Shown here in pieces: positions 54,735-62,488 of a DNA stretch of 64,000 bases (position 1 is its first letter; each line of letters opens with the position of its first letter). Where the stretch lies: NCBI RefSeq assembly GCF_009604455.1, contig NZ_WEGL01000001.1, positions 1,178,001-1,242,000 of the forward strand. Reading direction: 5' to 3'. Made by a program: the position numbers and the translations under genes. The DNA comes from Streptomyces sp. RB17. GTDB taxonomy: Bacteria > Actinomycetota > Actinomycetes > Streptomycetales > Streptomycetaceae. The notes beneath the pieces were generated by a model. That model saw only the letters and a list, made by a program, of their open reading frames with translations. It was not told where the DNA came from and made no database searches.

Positions 54735-55391
54735 GTGACCCCCGAGTCGCCCCAGCCCGTAGACGTGCCCGACGACGACAAGTCGCACGTGCCTCCGCTG
54801 ACGACCCGTGTCGTCATCGCCGAGGACGAGGCGCTGATCCGGCTCGATCTGAAAGAGATGCTGGAGGAGGAGGGGTACACCGTCGTCGGTGAGGCCGGGG
54901 ACGGTGAGCAGGCCGTCGAGCTGGCCCGCGAGCACCGGCCGGACCTGGTCATCCTGGACGTGAAGATGCCCAAGCTCGATGGGATCTCGGCGGCCGAGAA
55001 GATCGCCGAGGAGTCCATCGCGCCGGTGCTGATGCTGACCGCCTTCTCGCAGCGCGACCTCGTCGAGCGTGCCCGGGACGCCGGTGCGATGGCGTACCTG
55101 GTGAAGCCGTTCAGCAAGAGCGATGTCGTCCCGGCCATCGAGATGGCCGTCTCGCGTTTCACCGAGTTGAAGCAGCTGGAGCAGGAGGTCGCCGACCTCA
55201 CCCAGCGCCTGGAGACCCGCAAGCTGGTCGACCGTGCGAAGTCGATCCTGCAGACGGAGTACGGGCTGACCGAGCCGGCCGCGTTCCGGTGGATCCAGAA
55301 GACCTCGATGGACCGGCGGATGTCGATGCAGCAGGTTGCGGAGGCTGTGATCGCGGACAACGAGGAGAAGAAGTCGGCCAAGAAGGGCTGA
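54735..55391 (+). CDS. pdtaR: ANTAR-domain response regulator (PdtaR type)
   Basis: The 218-aa protein has a receiver domain (VVIAEDEALIRLDLKEML, phospho-acceptor Asp75 in LVILDVKMPK, Thr in LMLTAFS, Lys in YLVKPFS) and a C-terminal ANTAR RNA-binding domain (about 145-205: LETRKLVDRAKSILQTEYGLTEPAAFRWIQKTSM). ANTAR proteins bind paired hexaloops in nascent RNA and prevent termination; in mycobacteria PdtaR works with kinase PdtaS. No kinase is adjacent here. GTG 54735 has GAGGAG 6 nt upstream, and TAGGCT at 54691-54696 is a possible -10 box. Confidence 0.93.
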   Translation: MTPESPQPVDVPDDDKSHVPPLTTRVVIAEDEALIRLDLKEMLEEEGYTVVGEAGDGEQAVELAREHRPDLVILDVKMPKLDGISAAEKIAEESIAPVLMLTAFSQRDLVERARDAGAMAYLVKPFSKSDVVPAIEMAVSRFTELKQLEQEVADLTQRLETRKLVDRAKSILQTEYGLTEPAAFRWIQKTSMDRRMSMQQVAEAVIADNEEKKSAKKG

Positions 55392-55401
55392 TCCGTACGA
55401 C

Positions 55402-55440
55402 AGAGGCCCGCGCCCCGGAGAAGGGGGCGCGGGCCTCTGC
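55402..55440. terminator. Bidirectional terminator between pdtaR and livF
   Basis: CAGAGGCCCGCGCCCC (55402-55417) and GGGGCGCGGGCCTCTG (55425-55440) form a perfect 16-bp stem with a 7-nt loop between converging genes. Confidence 0.85.
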
Positions 55441-55451
55441 CGTTGTGCGGG

Positions 55452-56168
55452 TCAGTCCTCGCCGAGGTAGGCCTTGCGGACCGACTCGTCGTGCAGCAGG
55501 TCCTGGCCGGTGCCGGACAGGACGATGTTGCCGACTTCCATGACGTGTCCCTGGTCGGCGAGTGAGAGCGCCGCTTGGGCGTTCTGTTCGACCAGGAGGA
55601 TGGTCGTGCCCTGGGACTTCAGTTCGGCGATCGTGGACATGATCTTCTGCATCATGATCGGCGACAGGCCCATGGACGGCTCGTCCAGCATCAGCAGTTT
55701 CGGCTGGGACATCAGCGCCCTGCCCATTGCCAGCATCTGTTGTTCGCCGCCGGAGAGGGTGCCTGCGGCCTGCTTGCGGCGTTCGCCGAGGATGGGGAAG
55801 AGGTCGTAGGCGCGTTGGATGTCCTTCTCGATGGCCTCCTTGTCCTTGCGGAGGAAGGCGCCGAGTTGGAGGTTCTCGGTGATGCTGAGGCGCGGGAAGA
55901 TGTGCCGGCCCTCGGGGGAGTGGGCGAGTCCGAGTGCGACGATCTTGTGCGCGGGTACGGCGGCGAGTGGCTTGCCGTCGAAGACGATCTTTCCGGATGT
56001 GGGCTTGAGCAGGCCCGACAGGGTGCGCAGGGTGGTCGTCTTGCCGGCGCCGTTGGTGCCGATGAGGGTGACGACCTGGCCGGCTTCGACGCTGAACGAA
56101 ATGCCCTTGACGGCCTCGATCTTGCCGTAGGCGACCCTGAGGTCCTCGACCTCCAGCAGTGCGGTCAC
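55452..56168 (-). CDS. livF: Branched-chain amino acid ABC transporter ATP-binding protein LivF
   Basis: The 238-aa ATPase has Walker A GTNGAGKTTTLRTL, Q-loop, signature LSGGEQQMLAMGRAL, Walker B LLMLDEPSMGLSP and H-loop; EGRHIFPRLSITENLQLGAF is the LivF-specific stretch. It pairs with LivG to power uptake of Leu, Ile and Val (and possibly other amides). GTG 56168 overlaps the livG stop. It is the last gene of the minus-strand liv operon and is closed by a strong hairpin. Confidence 0.95.
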   Translation of the reverse strand: MTALLEVEDLRVAYGKIEAVKGISFSVEAGQVVTLIGTNGAGKTTTLRTLSGLLKPTSGKIVFDGKPLAAVPAHKIVALGLAHSPEGRHIFPRLSITENLQLGAFLRKDKEAIEKDIQRAYDLFPILGERRKQAAGTLSGGEQQMLAMGRALMSQPKLLMLDEPSMGLSPIMMQKIMSTIAELKSQGTTILLVEQNAQAALSLADQGHVMEVGNIVLSGTGQDLLHDESVRKAYLGED

Positions 56169-57061
56169 TGGGCCTCTCCCTCGGTGGTGCTGTTGCTCTC
56201 CGCGTCGGCGGGTTCGGTTGCGGGGTCGGCCGTGGCTTCGGCGGCCTCGGTCTCCGCGGCCTCGACCTCCGCGACTTCCGCCGCGCCCGGGTCGCCCTCG
56301 AAGGGCTCGCCCAGGTAGGCGGCGACGACGCGTTCGTCGGCCTGTACGACGTCGGAGGTGCCCTCGATGAGCTTCTCGCCCTGGACGAGCACGGCGACCC
56401 GGTCGCACAGGTTGAAGATGAACCGCATGTCGTGCTCGATGACGAGGACGGCGATGCCCTTGTCGCGGATGGCGAAGACCAGTTCCTCGGTGGAGCGGGT
56501 CTCCTGCGGGTTCATGCCGGCCGTCGGTTCGTCGAGCAGGAGCAGGCCCGGTTCGCTCGCGAGTGCCCGGGCGATCTCCAGCTTGCGCTGCTCGCCGTAG
56601 GGCAGGTTGCGTGCGAGGTGGTCGCGCTTGGCGGCGAGGCCGACGAACTCGAGGAGTTCCATGGCCTTCGCCTCGGACTCCTTCTCGGCCTTGCGGAAGC
56701 CGGGGCCGCGCAGCAGTGCGGACCACAGGCCCTCTTTGGTCCGCGTGTGGCGGCCCACGAGGACGTTCTCCAGGACGGTCATGTTGGCGAAGAGCCGGAT
56801 GTTCTGGAAGGTGCGGGCGATGCCCGCCTGCGTCACCAGGTGCGGCTTGGGCGGCAGCACCTTGCCCTGGTAGGCGACCGTTCCCTCGGTGGGGATGTAC
56901 AGGCCGGTGAGGCAGTTGAAGAAGGTGGTCTTGCCGGCGCCGTTCGGGCCGATGAGGCCGACGATCTCGCCGCTGTTGACGGTGAAGTCGACGGATCGGA
57001 CGGCGGTGAGGCCGCCGAAGCGCATCGTGACGTCGCGGGCTTCGAGTACAGGTGTCGTCAT
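56165..57061 (-). CDS. livG: Branched-chain amino acid ABC transporter ATP-binding protein LivG
   Basis: The 298-aa ATPase shows Walker A GPNGAGKTTFFNCL, IARTFQNIRLFANMTVLENV, signature LPYGEQRKLEIARAL (the LivG form), Walker B LLLLDEPTAGMNP and IEHDMRF. Family length is about 255; the extra C-terminal 40 residues are acidic and Ala/Glu-rich (AEVAEVEAAETEAAEA), of unknown use. ATG 57061 lies 6 nt after livM ends. Confidence 0.95.
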   Translation of the reverse strand: MTTPVLEARDVTMRFGGLTAVRSVDFTVNSGEIVGLIGPNGAGKTTFFNCLTGLYIPTEGTVAYQGKVLPPKPHLVTQAGIARTFQNIRLFANMTVLENVLVGRHTRTKEGLWSALLRGPGFRKAEKESEAKAMELLEFVGLAAKRDHLARNLPYGEQRKLEIARALASEPGLLLLDEPTAGMNPQETRSTEELVFAIRDKGIAVLVIEHDMRFIFNLCDRVAVLVQGEKLIEGTSDVVQADERVVAAYLGEPFEGDPGAAEVAEVEAAETEAAEATADPATEPADAESNSTTEGEAQ

Positions 57062-57067
57062 GGTTCC

Positions 57068-58885
57068 TTACGCCCCTGCCTTGCTGACGGCCGCCTCGTC
57101 GGTCAGCGTCTGCTGTTCCGGTATGTCGAGCTGGCCGGTCTCGTGGAACTCCAGCTGGCGGCGGCGGTTGGCGATGATGCCCTCCGGGCGGAAGCGCATG
57201 AGCAGGACCAGCGCGATGCCGAAGGCCAACAGCTCGTAGTTCTGCAGGAACTGGAGCTTTTCCGGGACCAGGTAGAGCACGCTCGCGCCGAGCAGCGGGC
57301 CGCTGACGGTGCCCATGCCGCCGAGGACGACGGCGGCCAGGAGGAAGGCCGAGTTGGGCGGGGCGGCGCCGGCGAACTGGTACGGCTGCGGGTTGACGCT
57401 GTAGTTGACGTGCGCCATCACGGTGCCGGCGAGGCCGGCGAGGGAGGCGCCGAGTGCGAAGGCGATGAGCTTGACCCGGAAGCCGTTGATGCCCATGGCG
57501 GTGGCGGCGGTCTCGTCCTCGCGGATGGCGATCCACGAGCGGCCGATGCGGGAGTCGGCGGCGCGGGTGAAGACGAGGACGACGATGGCCGTGATGAGGA
57601 GCATCAGGAAGAGGTAGTTGGCGAAGCGGCCGAGGGTGAAGCCGGCGACGTCGTGGGCGTCACCGAGGTTGAACCCGAAGATCTTGATGTCGGGGATCTG
57701 GGTGATGCCGTTGGGGCCGCGGGTGACGTTGGGTCCGGAGTCGCCGTCCAGGCTGTTGACGGTGATGCGGAAGATCTCTCCGAAGCCGAGGGTGACGATG
57801 GCCAGGTAGTCGCCGCGCAGCCGCAGTGTGGGGCCGCCGATCAGGACACCGAAGACCAGCGAGGCGGCCATGCCGGTGAGGGCGGCGGCCCAGAAGGGGA
57901 AGTGGACGTTGTAGGGGGAGTATTCGGAGCCGGAGACCAGGGCGGCGGCGTAGGCGCCGACGCCGAGGAAGGCGACGTAACCGAGGTCGAGCAGGCCGGT
58001 GAGGCCGACGACGATGTTCAGGCCGAGGGCGACGGTGGCGAAGATGAGGATGTTGACGCCGATGTTGGCGTTGTGGTCGTCGCTCTGGGTGAAGGGGAAG
58101 ATCACGGCGGCGACGAAGGCCAGGGTGGTGGCGAAGCCCTTGTGGCGGGCGGACATGGTCGCGTACCGGTCGAGGAGGCCGGCGTGGACGAAGCCCCAGG
58201 CGCCGAAGGCGAGGGCGAGCAGGAAGCCGATGAAGGTCTCGCTGTCGTCGTCGTTGATGCCGATGCCGTAGGTGAAGATGATCAGGGCGAGGGCGGTGCC
58301 GACGGTGATGGCGAGGCGTTCCGCCAGAGCGGTGGTGGTGGCCGCCCGTGGGATCGCCGGCTTGGTGAGCCGCAGATGGCGCAGCGCGCGGTAGAACACG
58401 CCGAGCGCGCGACGCGCGGCCCAGCTGGGGGGCTGGAGGGATGCGGCGGTGCGCCGGTTCAGCGGGAGGCCGAGCGTGCCGATGGCGAGCAGGAGTGCGG
58501 CGGCTGCCGCGACGAACCCGCCGGGGTCGACGTTGACGAGGCCGCCGAGGTCGACGGTGATGGCGATGACGGTGAACCAGACGACGGCGAAGGTGCCGAT
58601 CCCGAACAGTGCCAGGGTGTTGTTGCTGCCGCTGGGGTTGATGCGGGCGAGGCCGGGGATGCCGTAGCCGGAGAGGGCGTACACGAGGGCGATCGCGGCG
58701 CTGACCAGGGTGATCACCTGGAGGCCGGCCGGATAGCCGTAGACGGTCAGGTCGCCGGGGAAGGTGGCGGTCCAGGTCCAGGAGAGGAACGTGGAGGCGA
58801 TGGTGAGGACGGCGCCTGCCGCGGCCAGCGGTCGTGCGAGGGCCGGGGGCAGCGGGATGACGGGGGTCTTCTCGGTGTCGGTCAT
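57068..58885 (-). CDS. livM: Branched-chain amino acid ABC permease LivM, with N-terminal extension
   Basis: The 605-aa permease is nearly twice the usual 320 or so. The C-terminal half is standard LivM (VALGLNIVVGLTGLLDLGYVAFLGVGAYAAAL, LRLRGDYLAIVTLGFGEIFRI, and the EAA-like MGINGFRVKLIAFALGASLAGLAG). The N-terminal about 270 residues add six or more hydrophobic segments with YGYPAGLQVITLVSA and a GINDDDSETFIGF loop. ATG 58885 is used; GTG 58894 would overlap the livH stop (GTGA) and is nearly as good. It works with LivH as the membrane channel. Confidence 0.93.
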   Translation of the reverse strand: MTDTEKTPVIPLPPALARPLAAAGAVLTIASTFLSWTWTATFPGDLTVYGYPAGLQVITLVSAAIALVYALSGYGIPGLARINPSGSNNTLALFGIGTFAVVWFTVIAITVDLGGLVNVDPGGFVAAAAALLLAIGTLGLPLNRRTAASLQPPSWAARRALGVFYRALRHLRLTKPAIPRAATTTALAERLAITVGTALALIIFTYGIGINDDDSETFIGFLLALAFGAWGFVHAGLLDRYATMSARHKGFATTLAFVAAVIFPFTQSDDHNANIGVNILIFATVALGLNIVVGLTGLLDLGYVAFLGVGAYAAALVSGSEYSPYNVHFPFWAAALTGMAASLVFGVLIGGPTLRLRGDYLAIVTLGFGEIFRITVNSLDGDSGPNVTRGPNGITQIPDIKIFGFNLGDAHDVAGFTLGRFANYLFLMLLITAIVVLVFTRAADSRIGRSWIAIREDETAATAMGINGFRVKLIAFALGASLAGLAGTVMAHVNYSVNPQPYQFAGAAPPNSAFLLAAVVLGGMGTVSGPLLGASVLYLVPEKLQFLQNYELLAFGIALVLLMRFRPEGIIANRRRQLEFHETGQLDIPEQQTLTDEAAVSKAGA

Positions 58886-58890
58886 GCTGC

Positions 58891-59829
<939 letters not shown>

Positions 59830-59876
59830 CGCATGGCCTCCATGTGGTGGGGAGAGTCAAGGGGGCGGTAGAAGGC

Positions 59877-59913
59877 GGGCCGCGCGGTGACGGTGGTCTG
59901 CGCCGCGCGGCCC
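59877..59913 (-). terminator. Attenuating hairpin between livK and livH
   Basis: GGGCCGCGCGG (59877-59887) and CCGCGCGGCCC (59903-59913) form a perfect 11-bp stem in the intergenic part of the operon. Partial termination or 3'-end protection here would make the binding protein more abundant than the permeases, as in many ABC operons. Confidence 0.5.
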
Positions 59914-59938
59914 TGGTGAGGCGATGTGTTTCGGTGGC

Positions 59939-61162
59939 TTACTTCGGGCTGGCCGTTCCGCTCTTGACGGACTTCCACTCACCGTTCTTGACCTGGTAGA
60001 CGGTCAGCTGCTTGTTCGTGGTGTCGCCGTACTCGTCGAACGAGATGTTGCCGGAGATGCCGTCGAAGGAGGTCTTCTGGACGCCGTCGACGATCTGGCT
60101 GCGGGCGTCGGACGGAATCTTGCCGTCCTTCACGACCTGGCCGACGGCCTTGATGATGGCGGTGGCGGCGTCGTAGGCGTAGGAGCCGTAAGTGCCGTAG
60201 TCGCCGGGGTACTTCTTGGCCTTGTAGGTGGCTACGAAGTCCTTGGCGGCGGGCAGGGTGTCGACGGGGACGCCGATGGAGGTGACGAGGTCGCCCTCGG
60301 CGGCCTTGCCGGCGGTCTTGATGTAGGTCGGGGTGAACATTCCGTCACCGCCGAACAGCGGGATCTTGGCGCCGGCTTCCTTGAGCTGCTTGGTCAGCAC
60401 CTCGGACTCGTCGTACTGGCCGCCGTAGTAGAGCAGGTCGGCACCCGAGTTCTTGATCTTGGTGACCAGGGTGGAGAAGTCACGGTCACCGGTGTTGACG
60501 TGGTCGGTGCCGATGACCTTGCCGCCCTGCTTGGTGAACTGCTCCGTGAAGATCTTGGAGAGGCCCGCGCCGTAGGTCTGCTTGTCGTCGACGACGAACG
60601 CCTTCTTCGCGTGGACGCCGTTGTAGGCGTAGTCCGCCGCGTAGGCGCCCTGCAGGGCGTCGGTGGTGGCGGTGCGGAAGTAGGTCTTGAACGGGCGGGA
60701 CTTGCTGGTCTGCCAGTTCTTGCCCTGGGTGAGCTCGGGGTTGGTGTTGGACGGGGAGATCTCCACCAGGTTGGCGGTGGCGAAGACCTGCTGCATCTGC
60801 GTGGCCACACCGGAGTTGAGCGGGCCGACGACGCCGAGCACGCTCTTGTCGGAGACGAGCTGGGTGGCGTTCTGCTGGCCGGTGGCGGGGATCGCCTTGT
60901 CGTCCAGCGCCTTGATCTTGAAGGTGACGCCCGGGACCGTCTTGTTCTTGTTGGCATCGTCGACGGCGATCTGGGCGCCGTACTGAATGCCCAGGCCCGT
61001 CGCGGAGTTCTGGCCGGTCAGCGGAGCGTCGACGCCGATCGTGACGGTCACGTTGCCACTGTCGCCGCCCTTGCTGTCGTTGTTGCGGGAGCCGCAAGCG
61101 GTGAGAGTCAGAGCTCCGGTGGTCAGCACGGAGGTAAGAATCACCAGAGAACGCTGTCGCAC
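59939..61162 (-). CDS. livK: Branched-chain amino acid-binding lipoprotein LivK
   Basis: The 407-aa extracytoplasmic binding protein starts with a lipoprotein signal (MRQRSLVILTSVLTTGALTLTACGS; lipobox LTAC, lipidated Cys23) and is a predicted Lgt substrate. The type I periplasmic-binding fold is evident: VTIGVDAPLTGQNSATGLGIQYGAQIAVDDAN, VLGVVGPLNSGVA, and DFSTLVTKIKNSGADLLYYGGQY. GTG 61162 has AAGGA 8 nt upstream. It is first in the operon. A 20-bp palindrome lies in its leader. Confidence 0.95.
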   Translation of the reverse strand: MRQRSLVILTSVLTTGALTLTACGSRNNDSKGGDSGNVTVTIGVDAPLTGQNSATGLGIQYGAQIAVDDANKNKTVPGVTFKIKALDDKAIPATGQQNATQLVSDKSVLGVVGPLNSGVATQMQQVFATANLVEISPSNTNPELTQGKNWQTSKSRPFKTYFRTATTDALQGAYAADYAYNGVHAKKAFVVDDKQTYGAGLSKIFTEQFTKQGGKVIGTDHVNTGDRDFSTLVTKIKNSGADLLYYGGQYDESEVLTKQLKEAGAKIPLFGGDGMFTPTYIKTAGKAAEGDLVTSIGVPVDTLPAAKDFVATYKAKKYPGDYGTYGSYAYDAATAIIKAVGQVVKDGKIPSDARSQIVDGVQKTSFDGISGNISFDEYGDTTNKQLTVYQVKNGEWKSVKSGTASPK

Positions 61163-61186
61163 TATCGATCCTTTCCGCAGGCACGT

Positions 61187-61206
61187 TCCGCCCCTCGAGG
61201 GGCGGA
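61187..61206. promoter_or_regulatory. Perfect 20-bp palindrome in the livK leader
   Basis: TCCGCCCCTCGAGGGGCGGA is fully self-complementary and lies 25 bp upstream of the livK start. As DNA it could be an operator; as RNA it could form a hairpin near the ribosome site. No matching regulator is known to me. Confidence 0.45.
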
Positions 61207-61949
61207 GCTGCCGCGCCGGTACCGAACTCCCTATGGAGCGGTGACTGGCCGTGACTCTAAGCGGGTGTGAGGAACGTGGAGGAGTGCTTGACCAAGGCTG
61301 TGACGCTCTTGTTATGACACGAGGTAATGCAGAGCGGTACAGCGTGGGGGAAAAGCAGGAATTCGGCCCGATTCACCCCGTCCGCATTCTGAGAAACTGC
61401 AGGCCTTGCCGCAATCGGTTCAGGCGTCTCGGTGGTTTTGGTGATTACACGACACCGTTGCTCCGGGTGACTTCCGTGGGCCCGGGTGGTGTTGTGCGGC
61501 AATGGGTGCAGAAGTGAAAGTATGAATGCGTATTGCACGCATATTACCCAGCGTTACATGCAGGAAAAAGAAGTCGCCGCTGGAAGGCGGACGGAAGGCG
61601 CGGACGGAAGGCGCGACTGGATGCGGGGCTTCGGAACTTCTTCGCGTTTCCGCGCCGCGGGGCGGAGACGCGCGACGGGCGGCCGGCTGGGCGGGCCGCG
61701 GGCCGTGGGCGACGGGTGGTGGGTCGCGGGGGTGTGCAGCGGGCGGTGCGTGCACGTGGGCTGGGGCGGCCGTACCCCCGTGCCGCCGGCTGGGCTCCGT
61801 CGATTCTGTCGGCCCGCCAATTCGGCGGTGGGATCCGCCCGTTGAGTTTTCGTATGCGAGGTCCGTGCCCGGCGGCGGGCCGCTGCGGGGAGCAGCCGTT
61901 TCGCCGGGCGCGACGGCTCGGCGGGGTCGGCCGACCCCGCCGGTCACGG
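61207..61949. other. Long intergenic region upstream of livK
   Basis: No frame here combines a start, ribosome site and conserved content. The part 61240-61560 is unusually AT-rich for this genome and probably contains the liv promoter and control sites; TTACCCAGCGTTACATG-like sequence near 61540-61560 stands out. The part 61560-61949 is GC-rich with short repeats such as CGGACGGAAGGCG and no gene. Confidence 0.6.
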
Positions 61950-62441
61950 TCAGGCGCGGGTGCCCTGGACGCGTGCGGCGTCGTCCTGGTTCACGTCCCG
62001 CAGCAGGCAGGTCAGCCGGGCGCTGCACACCCGGCGGCCCTGCTCGTCGCTGATCACGATCTCGTACGTCGCCGTCGAACGGCCCCGGTGCACCGGCGTG
62101 GCCACACCGGTCACCAGGCCCGAGCGGACCCCGCGGTGGTGCGTGCAGTTCAGGTCCACGCCCACGGCGATCTTCGAGCTGCCGCCGTGCAGCATGGAGC
62201 CGACCGAGCCGAGCGTCTCCGCCAGTACCGCGGACGCGCCGCCGTGCAGCAGGCCGTACGGCTGGGTGTTGCCCTCCACCGGCATGGTCCCGACGACCTT
62301 CTCCGCCGAGGCCTCCAGGATCTGCACACCCATACGCGTGCCGAGATGCCCGGCCGAGAACAGGGCGGGCAGGTCGACACCGAGCGCGGCGTACTCGTCG
62401 ATGACCTCCTGCGGGAACTTCACTCGCTGCTGCTCGCCCAT
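61950..62441 (-). CDS. PaaI-type hotdog-fold thioesterase
   Basis: The 163-aa product has the 4HBT/PaaI core: LGTRMGVQILEASAEKVVGTMPVEGNTQPYGLLHGGASAVLAETLGS, with HGGASAVLAET as the active-site helix, then GVDLNCTHHRGVRSG. Such enzymes hydrolyse acyl-CoA thioesters. The N-terminal 25 residues are an actinobacterial addition. ATG 62441 begins MGEQQRVKF. It starts 47 nt downstream of the molybdopterin oxidoreductase gene on the same strand and is likely co-transcribed. Confidence 0.9.
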   Translation of the reverse strand: MGEQQRVKFPQEVIDEYAALGVDLPALFSAGHLGTRMGVQILEASAEKVVGTMPVEGNTQPYGLLHGGASAVLAETLGSVGSMLHGGSSKIAVGVDLNCTHHRGVRSGLVTGVATPVHRGRSTATYEIVISDEQGRRVCSARLTCLLRDVNQDDAARVQGTRA

Positions 62442-62488
62442 GGGCCCGGCTCCGTCCTCGGATCGCTGTCTGCTCGCTGAGCAAACGC

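Noticed and set aside
61257..61538. A 93-codon minus-strand frame upstream of livK
   Set aside because: No ribosome site, no conserved look, and it lies in the AT-rich regulatory stretch.
61533..62480. A plus-strand frame opposite the PaaI-type thioesterase
   Set aside because: Shadow of the thioesterase; no domain and no start signal.
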